From a virus, in IMG/VR virus record IMGVR_UViG_3300007640_000030, positions 51,010-115,009 of that record: a DNA stretch of 64,000 nucleotides; one strand, written 5' to 3'. Both the position numbers and the translations under genes were made by a program. This document shows positions 49,879 through 56,891 of this stretch, piece after piece. The notes under the pieces are model-generated. The model ran no database searches. It was given only the letters and a program-made list of their open reading frames with translations, and was not told the DNA's origin. Positions within the stretch are counted from its first letter, which is position 1. Each line of letters begins with the position of its first letter.

Positions 49879-50575
49879 TATAGAAGAACTCAAGGCGGCC
49901 GCGAGTAAGAGCGAAGGGTTCGCAATGTCGAACATGTTCGAGATTGTCCTACCCAGTAAGTTTGGTATGAGTTCGAGAGACATTAACGTCATCTGTAAAT
50001 CAACAGAACTGCCTGGCAGACAGATGATGACACAGGATCAACAGGTAGGTACAGTTCTTAGAAAAGTTGTCAACGGGTTCGCAACCGTAGATTTGAACTT
50101 AACCTTCTATGTCATGAACGATCACAAAATTACATCCTACTTCGATGAGTGGATGAAGGCGTGTTACGATCAGGAATCAAATCAAATACAATATTACAAA
50201 GATTACGTTCAGGACATCGACATCAAACAACTTCAGAAAGGGTATGCGTTTAGTCTATTTAAGAAACAATTAGGGTTCCTAGATAGTATACCCTCATCGA
50301 TCCGTGCGAGGATTTTTGACGGTAACCCAGACTTCCAACAGGGTGAGATTGACTTCGGTTTTGGAAAAGACGCTGCGGTTATTCGTCACATAAAATTACT
50401 TGAGGCGTTTCCGGTCACTGTCAATGCGATACAGTTAGGGGGCGATCAGACTGATCAGATTACGGAGTTTACCGTACAGTTGTCTTATAGAGACTGGCGG
50501 TCAAAAGAAGCAGACGGACCAACAAGCGGTTTTGGTGGTTCAATTCTATCAGGGATACTTGATAGAGTATTTTAA
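49868..50575 (+). CDS. gp54: Tail tube initiator gp54-like
   Basis: This 235-residue tube-fold protein has FAMSNMFEIVLPSKFGMSSRDINVICKSTELPGRQMMTQDQQVG (related to the tube gp19 region CKAAQLPASEMGVV), then LTFYVMNDHKITSYFDEWMKACYD. Shared with gp19 are the strand order and the STELPGR-type loop. T4 gp54 (320) sits between the hub cap gp48 and the first tube ring. The presence of a separate gp19 gene at 2177 makes gp54 the most likely identity here. Confidence 0.75.
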   Translation: MATSIEELKAAASKSEGFAMSNMFEIVLPSKFGMSSRDINVICKSTELPGRQMMTQDQQVGTVLRKVVNGFATVDLNLTFYVMNDHKITSYFDEWMKACYDQESNQIQYYKDYVQDIDIKQLQKGYAFSLFKKQLGFLDSIPSSIRARIFDGNPDFQQGEIDFGFGKDAAVIRHIKLLEAFPVTVNAIQLGGDQTDQITEFTVQLSYRDWRSKEADGPTSGFGGSILSGILDRVF

Positions 50576-50598
50576 CATTGCTAAATTAGGAGCGTGAA

Positions 50599-51306
50599 AT
50601 GGCATTACCAAAGTTAAACACCAGTCCATCGTATGAATGTACGATTCCCTCGACGGGGAAAAAAGTTTCATTCAGACCTTACTTGGTTAAAGAAGAAAAG
50701 GTCTTGATGATGGCAATGGAGACTCAAGACCAGAAACAGGCACTACGTGCGATTGTAGATACAATCGATGCGTGTATCACGAGTGAAGGTTTTCAGGGAA
50801 AGAAGTTGACAACCTTTGACATTGAGTATCTGTTCACTCAGATTAGGTCAAAGTCAGTTGGTGAGGTATCTACTATTTTGTTGAGATGTGAATCATGTGA
50901 TGCACAGAACGAGTATGAGATAGACATCTCCTCCGTTAAAGTAGAAGCACCCAATACCGAAAATGTTATTGAACTGAGTGACGGTGTTAGTGTTGAAATG
51001 AGATACCCAATGTACGAACATGTCAGTAAAGTCAATTTCACCGGAAAGGAAATTGAAATTGGATTCGCTATGGTTGGTGCGTGTATTCAGGCCGTCATCA
51101 CAGGAGACGAAAGGATCGAGGCGGACGAAGTTTCCAAGACAGAGATCAATGAGTTTCTTGAGTCAATGACGCAGGGTCAGTTTAAGAAACTGGCAGACTA
51201 CCTTGAGAGTCTACCCGCACTGAGACACAATGCAGAATATACCTGTAATAAGTGTGGGGAAGAAAACAAACAGATGTTAAGGGGAATGTCGGATTTTTTA
51301 TCATAA
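50599..51306 (+). CDS. gp26: Baseplate hub assembly protein gp26, with putative zinc site
   Basis: This 235-residue protein (T4 gp26: 208) has the family start MALPKLNTSPSYECTIPSTGKKVSFRPYLVKEEKVLMMAMETQDQ. Two CxxC pairs (C97/C100 in LLRCESCDAQ, C216/C219 in TCNKCGEEN) suggest a zinc finger, seen in marine T4-like gp26 proteins. It ends in a slippery sequence (T TTT TTA at 51294-51300), where ribosomes could slip into the -1 frame and continue for 63 residues. The AGGAG ribosome site lies 7 bases from the ATG. Synteny 26-51-tape measure matches T4 order. Confidence 0.9.
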   Translation: MALPKLNTSPSYECTIPSTGKKVSFRPYLVKEEKVLMMAMETQDQKQALRAIVDTIDACITSEGFQGKKLTTFDIEYLFTQIRSKSVGEVSTILLRCESCDAQNEYEIDISSVKVEAPNTENVIELSDGVSVEMRYPMYEHVSKVNFTGKEIEIGFAMVGACIQAVITGDERIEADEVSKTEINEFLESMTQGQFKKLADYLESLPALRHNAEYTCNKCGEENKQMLRGMSDFLS

Positions 51307-51491
51307 ACCTTTCTCATGATAATTTGGTCAATTATTTTAAGACCAACTTTTCATTAATGCAACATCATCATTACAGTCTAACAGAACTTGAAATGATGAT
51401 GCCATGGGAAAGGGAAATTTATGTTACATTATTGGTTGAGTGGATTAAAGAAGAGAATGAACGTAGACAACAAGAATCCAAAATGAGATAA
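51252..51491 (+). CDS. gp51: gp51-like hub assembly extension in the -1 frame
   Basis: This -1 frame open region after gp26 encodes about 63 residues from 51300: IINLSHDNLVNYFKTNFSLMQ, then HHHYSLTELEMMMPWEREIYVTLLVEWIKEENERRQQE. Similar short sequences are annotated as gp51 in marine T4-like phages. A GTG at 51252 and an ATG at 51357 are possible internal starts but neither has a ribosome site. It most probably is made as a C-terminal extension of gp26 (about 297 residues in all), like the lambda G-GT tail assembly chaperones. The tape measure gene starts four bases after its stop. Confidence 0.65.
   Translation: MWGRKQTDVKGNVGFFIINLSHDNLVNYFKTNFSLMQHHHYSLTELEMMMPWEREIYVTLLVEWIKEENERRQQESKMR
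51279..51346 (+). promoter_or_regulatory. Probable programmed -1 ribosomal frameshift site
   Basis: The heptamer T TTT TTA (51294-51300) lies in the gp26 frame, six bases before its stop at 51304. It is preceded by AAGGGGA (51279-51285), a Shine-Dalgarno-like element ending 8 bases upstream, which stimulates -1 slippage in bacteria. A 6-base-pair stem (TTGGTC 51324-51329, GACCAA 51341-51346) lies 23 bases downstream, farther than the usual 5-9 bases. After slippage, reading continues ATC ATA AAC into the -1 frame. Confidence 0.7.
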
Positions 51492-51495
51492 ACCA

Positions 51496-53799
51496 ATGGC
51501 AGAAGCAACAATAGGTGGTTTGGGTAATGTTATTGACTTGATGCGTCAAGAAAATAATAACCGTAACCAAGCGCTCCAAAGAAGTCAAGAAGGGACAGAG
51601 AAGAATACCTCTGATCTCAATAAGACTATGCGTGAGATTCTCGCAGAGATAAAACAGGATCGTTTGCAGAACGAAGAAGATCGACGAGACAAGAAAAAAG
51701 AAAAAGCACCTATTTTCAAAGCACCTGAAATAAAATTAGACAAATCCTTTAGTGGTATCCTTTTGGGTCTTGGCGCTGTGATAGGCGAGACCGTAAGAAG
51801 AATCAAAGACATGGTGCAACGGTTTTTCGGTGCTGTTAAACTGGCGTTTTCTAGACTATTTTCTGTAGCTGGTATAACGAATCTAACGAAAGGTCTCCAG
51901 AGATCTATAACAAATTTCTACAAAGCGTTTAGAGGTGGTTTCTTCAAAGCCCTAGATGGATCATTAAGATACAACCTTAGAGAGGCCAACGGTAAATTCA
52001 AGAAAATGAATTTTGCCGAAAGAATGGTTTCTAATATAGGGAAGATATTTGGTTTCATAGCAAGACCATTCAATGCGATTATCAAATGGTGGAATGCATC
52101 CAAACTTGGTTCGTTCACAAACTCTATCGTCCAAAAAGTGTTTGGTTTTTTTGGAAAAATATTTGGTTTTCTAGGAGACACACTTAAGGCTACCATTGGT
52201 GTTGGTGATGATCTTTTCAAGGCTGGCGGTAATAAGATCATGTCTTTGGTGAAAGGTGTATTCACCAAACTTCTTTGGCCTATTCAAATTATTATTTCAC
52301 TCTTCGACTTCTTCACCGGATTCTTGGGTGACTGGCAAAGAACCGCCGAATCTGATATGAACATCTTTACCAGAATTCTAAGTGCAACTTGGGAAGGTCT
52401 CAAAGGTGTGTTCGTTGGTTTCTTCGGTACTATTGGTGATTTACTGCAAGACGGAATGAAGTGGATACTGGACAAGATTGGTCTTGGTTCTGTTACGGAT
52501 AGAATCAACGAACTAATGCCTGGCGGTATTAGTGGAATGATAGCATCCATATTTGATTGGGTTCGTAAACTATTCAGTTCACCAATCGAAGCGTTGAAAG
52601 ATATCTTCACCCAGTTCATACCTTGGATGGGTCAATTTGCACAGACCATGTTCATGAATCTCGCAGACATGGTTAAGTGGGGATTGAAGGGGATATGGGG
52701 AGGTCTGACCTACGTATTCACTGACGTTCTCCCTAGTCTCTTCGCGTGGTTGGATGAGACAATGACCGCATTTAAAGAATCCCTATTTACGTATGCATCA
52801 GAGACATTTGATTATCTTATGGGAATTCCGGGCAGAATAGGTGAGTCGTTTATGGGCGCCTATGATGCAGTAATTGACTGGTGGGAAAACGAACCCGACA
52901 AATGGGGAAGTATGGTGGATTCAGCTACCCAACTTTGGGAAGATATTAAAAATTGGGTAAGCAATATATTTTCAGATGCATGGGATGCATTGACGGATTG
53001 GTGGGATGATGAAACTGATACTGCCGCAATGAGAGATAATCCACCAGAGACTAATGATGCAGTAGATACCGAAACTCGACCACCTCCTCCTCCGCCTGAG
53101 AGACCTCAGACAGCCTCACGTAGGACTCGTAACCGACCTCGCCCTCAATTAGGGACATCCGGTCAAGAACCAGAAGAACCCATGTCAGGTTTACCACCAT
53201 CAGACGATATTGTTGCTTTGGGTGAATGGTTGCAGGGAAAAGGACTACATGTATCTGGCCACGAGGCATTTGGTGAAGTTGGAACACATGGTGAAAACTC
53301 CAGACACTATAGGGGTGACGCATTAGATATTAACTTTGTCGGTCCTAATGATGAACGTTATGTTGAGGCAGACAATCCCGAACAGGCTGCGGTCTTCGAT
53401 GTACTACGCGATAAATTAGAAACCGCAGGTTATAGTGTGATGTGGAGAACTGGTGGTCACATGGATCACATGCATGTGTCTAAAGGCACTCAAGAAGGAA
53501 CGGCTGAATACCGAAGAGAACGATTGGCATCAATGAACGCGAGAGGTATACCAGCGCCAGGTTCTCCACAAGCGCCTGGCACAACATCAAGAACCATGGC
53601 GGGAACTCAACTTGCAAATGCAGGGAATATGGGTGCGGGTGGTGGTAATCCTATTATTATGCAGACTAACGTTGGTGGGTCTTCTTCGTCAACACAAGTC
53701 AATAATAACAGTACTCAAGCGGCAGTCATTCCAAGTGTGTGGGATGTAAACGCCGCCTTCTTGACGAACAATCAGGCGGGCGCATTACCTATAACCTAA
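51496..53799 (+). CDS. gp29: Tape measure protein (gp29 position) with M15 peptidase domain
   Basis: This 767-residue protein begins with a helical, charged region (about 1-75). A long stretch of hydrophobic and amphipathic helices (about 80-500) follows, with Phe/Trp/Gly-rich segments such as KIFGFIARPFNAIIKWW and KVFGFFGKIFGFLGDTLKATIG, as expected for a tail-tube core and membrane-passing tape measure. A Pro-rich linker (520-560) leads to an M15 metallopeptidase domain: SRHYRGDALDI (H604, D611) and GHMDHMHVS (H660), the family's SxHxxGxAxD and HxH motifs. This domain could cut cell-wall peptides on injection. T4 gp29 is 590 residues and, to my knowledge, lacks this domain. Confidence 0.85.
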   Translation: MAEATIGGLGNVIDLMRQENNNRNQALQRSQEGTEKNTSDLNKTMREILAEIKQDRLQNEEDRRDKKKEKAPIFKAPEIKLDKSFSGILLGLGAVIGETVRRIKDMVQRFFGAVKLAFSRLFSVAGITNLTKGLQRSITNFYKAFRGGFFKALDGSLRYNLREANGKFKKMNFAERMVSNIGKIFGFIARPFNAIIKWWNASKLGSFTNSIVQKVFGFFGKIFGFLGDTLKATIGVGDDLFKAGGNKIMSLVKGVFTKLLWPIQIIISLFDFFTGFLGDWQRTAESDMNIFTRILSATWEGLKGVFVGFFGTIGDLLQDGMKWILDKIGLGSVTDRINELMPGGISGMIASIFDWVRKLFSSPIEALKDIFTQFIPWMGQFAQTMFMNLADMVKWGLKGIWGGLTYVFTDVLPSLFAWLDETMTAFKESLFTYASETFDYLMGIPGRIGESFMGAYDAVIDWWENEPDKWGSMVDSATQLWEDIKNWVSNIFSDAWDALTDWWDDETDTAAMRDNPPETNDAVDTETRPPPPPPERPQTASRRTRNRPRPQLGTSGQEPEEPMSGLPPSDDIVALGEWLQGKGLHVSGHEAFGEVGTHGENSRHYRGDALDINFVGPNDERYVEADNPEQAAVFDVLRDKLETAGYSVMWRTGGHMDHMHVSKGTQEGTAEYRRERLASMNARGIPAPGSPQAPGTTSRTMAGTQLANAGNMGAGGGNPIIMQTNVGGSSSSTQVNNNSTQAAVIPSVWDVNAAFLTNNQAGALPIT

Positions 53800-54155
53800 A
53801 GACCTAGTTCCAGTTGACGTATCTTGGTTGCGGAGATTGACTCAACCTCTTCCCCCAGATCTTCCTGCTCAATCGTGTATCCAACATCCCGACCATAGGT
53901 GATATGGGTGATGTTAGGTACAGCGATTATCACAAAGTCTTTATGGTGTTCATACCCTTCTTTTGCAAGTTCGAGTATGATGTTTGCCTTACGTTCCTCT
54001 ACGGTGTAAGGATTACTTTCGTCTACCTCAGTGTCACGAAGTAGTATCGCTACTTGACCAGTCTTTGAAAGGGCCCGTTCAAATAACTTAGTATGCCCTT
54101 GGTGCCACGGTTGAAACCTTCCAAGGAGTTGCGTAGTTGGTTTAAGTCGATCCAT
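53796..54155 (-). CDS. Nucleotidyltransferase, HxGH family (NMNAT/PPAT-like)
   Basis: This 119-residue protein has LLGRFQPWHQGHTKLFERAL (H18-x-G-H21, the nucleotide-binding HxGH motif) and ends SISATKIRQ, the counterpart of the ISGTxIR motif of adenylyltransferases and cytidylyltransferases. GRFQPxHxGH is closest to NMN adenylyltransferases. It starts inside the 3' end of the kinase gene but has its own GGAGG ribosome site, 7 bases before the ATG. Its stop overlaps the tape measure stop on the other strand. Confidence 0.75.
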   Translation of the reverse strand: MDRLKPTTQLLGRFQPWHQGHTKLFERALSKTGQVAILLRDTEVDESNPYTVEERKANIILELAKEGYEHHKDFVIIAVPNITHITYGRDVGYTIEQEDLGEEVESISATKIRQLELGL

Positions 54156-54484
54156 TCTTTAACCTCCAGATCATATGAATCAGGTACTTCGAATAACTTA
54201 TTAGTATCCTCGAATCGTCCTTCATCGATTGTATTCATCCAGATGGTGAAGTCGGCTTCTACGATATCACGGAGCTCCTTCAACGGACAAACAAAATCCA
54301 GAATTCCAACCTGATCGGCCATTCTTTTGGCCTGTCTTAACCTACCTTCGGGTGAGAAGTCCCAGTCATCAAACATCTCACGGTACGTATCCGCATTGTG
54401 ATGCGGAATCAGAAAATGGTAAGCCAACTCCCTTGCGAGAGTTGACTTCCCACTGCCCGGCAATCCAAGTATTAAAATTTTCAT
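54050..54484 (-). CDS. P-loop kinase, APS-kinase-like
   Basis: This 144-residue protein starts MKILILGLPGSGKSTLARELAYHF (P-loop GLPGSGKST, 7-15), then HNADTYREMF (substrate-side Asp), FSPEGRLRQAKRMADQ (counterpart of the FSxEDR segment of APS kinase) and FVCPLKELRD. The last 35 residues overlap the following nucleotidyltransferase in another frame. Whether the sulfur substrate is used is unknown; nucleotide or polynucleotide kinases are alternatives. With the neighbouring nucleotidyltransferase it forms a nucleotide-modifying pair. Confidence 0.65.
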   Translation of the reverse strand: MKILILGLPGSGKSTLARELAYHFLIPHHNADTYREMFDDWDFSPEGRLRQAKRMADQVGILDFVCPLKELRDIVEADFTIWMNTIDEGRFEDTNKLFEVPDSYDLEVKEWIDLNQLRNSLEGFNRGTKGILSYLNGPFQRLVK

Positions 54485-54495
54485 GCCGGTACTAC

Positions 54496-55422
54496 TTAGT
54501 CCTCATTCGCCATCTTTGCAAAGTAGGACAAGGTATCCTCATCATCGTCCGCTTCCGCACCTACACTAGGTTCGGGTGCAGCAACGATCTGAGGTTCAGG
54601 TGCAGAACGACCAACGTTCGACTCCGCAGTCTGAGTTAACGCCTCGTTACGTGCAGTTGCATTTCCACCAACTGCCTCACCCAGAACAATCTGAAGGCGA
54701 CCCTTCAGTTCTTCATAAGGTTTGAAGGAAGCAGGTGCAGTGAACTCAGTGAGATCAAACAACTGGTTGTAAGTCGCTTCGAGTTTAGTCTCATCCGCAT
54801 CGAACAATGCAGACACCGCCTTGAACTCAGACTTGTCGTAGTTACGGTAACCCGCAACGTTACGGATCTTCAACTGAAAGTCGGATCCATTCCAGAAGTC
54901 AAAGGGGTTGATTGGTTCCTCGCCCGGAAACTGAGGTTGCATGACATCCATGATCTTGTCAAAGATTTTCTTACCAAAATCATAGAGGAACACTTTACCG
55001 TTGTTTGCGGTATTCGCAGGGTCATTGACCACAAGGATGTTAGACACATAGTGAAGACGGCGCTTCTGTTTACGTGCAGTTTCCTTGTCATCCTCGACAC
55101 CAGAATTCCACAGACGGGAGTTCAATTCAGAGACAGGATCATTCTGACCAATAGTAGTCAGAGACTTCTCAATGTACCACTGACCTGTTGGTCCCTTGAA
55201 GAAGTGATCCCAGTAACGAGCCCAAGGGAGATCAGAACCTTCCGCTGCGGGAAGGAACCGGATTACGGCGTAACCGTTTCCGCTCTCATCTACTGTGGGT
55301 TTCCAGAATCGGTCATCACCATAACCTTTCTTTTCGGTAGTACCACCACCGTTCATTTCGGCTGCTGCTGTGACCAGTTTAGACACGTCCATAGACTTGG
55401 ACTTAAGATTTGCAAAAGACAT
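54496..55422 (-). CDS. gp32: Single-stranded DNA-binding protein gp32
   Basis: This 308-residue protein (T4: 301) has an N-terminal cooperativity segment (LKSKSMDVSKLVTAAAEM), the core VIRFLPAAEGSDLPWARYWDHFFKG, RLHYVSNILVVNDPANTANNGKVFLYDFGKKI and FQLKIRNVAGYRNYDKS, then a Pro-rich, acidic C-terminal tail (EADDDEDTLSYFAKMANED) used to recruit partners. gp32 coats single-stranded DNA in replication, recombination and repair. The zinc site of T4 gp32 is not visible (there is no Cys in the HYVSNI segment). It has overlapping sigma70 and late promoters and a repetitive leader. Confidence 0.93.
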   Translation of the reverse strand: MSFANLKSKSMDVSKLVTAAAEMNGGGTTEKKGYGDDRFWKPTVDESGNGYAVIRFLPAAEGSDLPWARYWDHFFKGPTGQWYIEKSLTTIGQNDPVSELNSRLWNSGVEDDKETARKQKRRLHYVSNILVVNDPANTANNGKVFLYDFGKKIFDKIMDVMQPQFPGEEPINPFDFWNGSDFQLKIRNVAGYRNYDKSEFKAVSALFDADETKLEATYNQLFDLTEFTAPASFKPYEELKGRLQIVLGEAVGGNATARNEALTQTAESNVGRSAPEPQIVAAPEPSVGAEADDDEDTLSYFAKMANED

Positions 55423-55432
55423 ATGTTTCTCC

Positions 55433-55464
55433 GTATATTTGCGTATATTGTATTAGTGTATATT
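55433..55464 (-). promoter_or_regulatory. Candidate gp32 autoregulatory leader with AATATAC repeats
   Basis: In the gp32 message leader the heptamer AATATAC occurs three times (plus-strand GTATATT at 55433-55439, 55443-55449 and 55458-55464) just before GGAGAAAC and the ATG. T4 gp32 represses its own translation by binding an unstructured A/U-rich leader. This A/U-rich, G-poor leader fits that role. The repeats are seen and the function is inferred. Confidence 0.5.
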
Positions 55465-55482
55465 TGTATCCACTTGATGCAT

Positions 55483-55512
55483 ATTATATACCAGTATTTA
55501 TACTCCTGTCAA
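55483..55512 (-). promoter_or_regulatory. sigma70 promoter for gp32
   Basis: TTGACA (55507-55512), an 18-base spacer and TATAAT (55483-55488) on the minus strand, both boxes consensus. The late octamer is embedded in the spacer. Confidence 0.75.
55495..55502 (-). promoter_or_regulatory. Late promoter box TATAAATA for gp32, within the sigma70 promoter
   Basis: An exact late octamer lies inside the spacer of the sigma70 promoter, so early and late polymerases would compete for the same DNA or simply keep gp32 on throughout infection. Confidence 0.75.
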
Positions 55513-55520
55513 GAGTTAAA

Positions 55521-56084
55521 TCAAGCCCAACCAACATATACCTCTCTCCACCCTTTGGTGATTAGAGTACACTCGTGGACTAGATTTGACGGGAAGATTA
55601 CAGTCTCCCCTATCTCTAGATCATGGTACGTTTGACCATCATCCAGATGTCTGATAATCAGAATGCCACCTTCTAGGTCTTCTGACTTGTTGACCATTGT
55701 AATCGTGGTCAGTGTTCTGCTTTTACCTTCACCCTCGACATACTGATAGTCTTCGGAACCATCGAACGTGTCTCTGTGAGGTACTAAAAAATCTCCTTCA
55801 TCGTAACGTAGGTAGTTACAATCAGTGATCGGGATACCAGTCTCTTCTTCTATGGACTGGTTGACATCCTCGAACCATTCGTGCAGGATGACTTTGTTCA
55901 CACTCTTGCGGGCGGTGTGACCACGCCTTACGTTGGTGTACTGTTCGTGTCTCTTCGAGTTAAACTTATCTAGGTAACTCTTTTCAGAAGAACCGTCATC
56001 CACATGCGAGTTCACCCACGGAGCGTCAAATCTCCGGAGTTCTTCGAGTTGTTCTTCTGATAAGACACGAACGGTCTTAAACAT
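55521..56084 (-). CDS. 2OG-Fe(II) oxygenase
   Basis: This 187-residue protein has the complete facial triad and 2-oxoglutarate site: PHRDTFD (H103, D105), LVHECTLITKGWREVYVGW (H170 and R180). The surrounding strands (NYLRYDEGDFLVPH, TLTTITMVNKSEDLEGGILII) match prolyl 4-hydroxylase-like enzymes common in marine T4-like phages. The target could be a protein, DNA base or small molecule; nothing in the sequence decides. It overlaps the gp33 gene by eight bases. Confidence 0.8.
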   Translation of the reverse strand: MFKTVRVLSEEQLEELRRFDAPWVNSHVDDGSSEKSYLDKFNSKRHEQYTNVRRGHTARKSVNKVILHEWFEDVNQSIEEETGIPITDCNYLRYDEGDFLVPHRDTFDGSEDYQYVEGEGKSRTLTTITMVNKSEDLEGGILIIRHLDDGQTYHDLEIGETVIFPSNLVHECTLITKGWREVYVGWA

Positions 56085-56322
56085 CTAGTGTGTTTACCTT
56101 GGGAATGAAGTTGAGACTCATCGCCTCGACTTCGAGTTTCTGTTTGATGTTGTCGTTGAGATACTTCTTCACGTCCTCGACTTCAATCTTGTTCTCTTCG
56201 CACAAGTGGATAATACTATCCAAGTACCCCAGACTCGTCTTCTTCACCGTCTCCTCGACCATCATCGAAAAGTTCTTTTTTGTCAGGAACTTTGAGTCCT
56301 CTTGGGTCAACGCCTTCTCCAT
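56077..56322 (-). CDS. gp33: Late transcription co-activator gp33
   Basis: This 81-residue protein starts MEKALTQEDSKFLTKKNFSMMVEETVKK and has the characteristic segment TSLGYLDSIIHLCEENKIEVEDVKKYLNDNIKQKLEVEAMSLNFIP, typical of gp33 in T4-like phages. gp33 links the sliding clamp to late transcription, working with gp55 at TATAAATA promoters as found here. I chose the ATG at 56322, which has AGGA 8 bases upstream. It lies 107 bases inside the preceding gene in another frame. Confidence 0.85.
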   Translation of the reverse strand: MEKALTQEDSKFLTKKNFSMMVEETVKKTSLGYLDSIIHLCEENKIEVEDVKKYLNDNIKQKLEVEAMSLNFIPKVNTLDV

Positions 56323-56875
56323 ACCATGCATCCTGTAGTTCGATAGTCCACACAGCGTTGATGTCGGGATAGTATACTCCGAACTGTCGGTTTGGTTCCC
56401 CGTTAGGATGATACGACATGGCAACACAGTATCGCAATACCTTGTGTTGTCTGTTGTCACCATAACGAAAATCTAACCACACACCATTACTGAGATAAGA
56501 CTTCATGTTTTGAATATAAGTTTTGAGATCATTATACTCAGAACGTTCCTTCCAATTGTTGGAGTTCTTCATATGACTGATACTCTTTAGCATCTGTTCA
56601 CTATCCTTGATCCACGCCTTGACCTTCTTCCAATGTATAAAATGATCTTCGGGTAAATCACGAATAGATTCGTGGATAGATGCAGATCCATCATGACCTC
56701 TTGCTTCACGAGCCTTTGCGAGACGTTCTGCCGCCGCCGCTTTCTGTTCTGGTGTCATGGGTTTCCGTTTACGTTTGACTTTCGTCTTTTTACGTTCAGG
56801 ATCAACCCCCATTGCACGTAACATGGCCTCTTCTTTTTTCTTACGGGTTTTAGCCGCCTTTTCGCCCTTAGTCAT
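56216..56875 (-). CDS. Conserved hypothetical protein overlapping gp33
   Basis: This 219-residue protein has a basic N-terminal 50 residues (KKEEAMLRAMGVDPERKKTKVKRKRKPMTP) and a compact C-terminal domain with FIHWKKVKAWIKDSEQMLKSI, VWLDFRYGDNRQHKVLRYCVAMSYHPNGEPNRQFGVYYPDINAVW. A protein of this type is common next to gp33 in marine T4-like phages but I know of no function. Its last 35 codons overlap the gp33 start in a different frame. The basic end suggests nucleic-acid contact. Confidence 0.75.
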   Translation of the reverse strand: MTKGEKAAKTRKKKEEAMLRAMGVDPERKKTKVKRKRKPMTPEQKAAAAERLAKAREARGHDGSASIHESIRDLPEDHFIHWKKVKAWIKDSEQMLKSISHMKNSNNWKERSEYNDLKTYIQNMKSYLSNGVWLDFRYGDNRQHKVLRYCVAMSYHPNGEPNRQFGVYYPDINAVWTIELQDAWYGEGVDPRGLKVPDKKELFDDGRGDGEEDESGVLG

Positions 56876-56891
56876 AACACCTCTATCTATA

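Noticed and set aside
53796-54484. Frameshift or sequencing error fusing the kinase and nucleotidyltransferase
   Set aside because: The second gene has its own GGAGG ribosome site seven bases from its ATG, and no convincing slippery heptamer was found at the join. An error cannot be excluded without reads.
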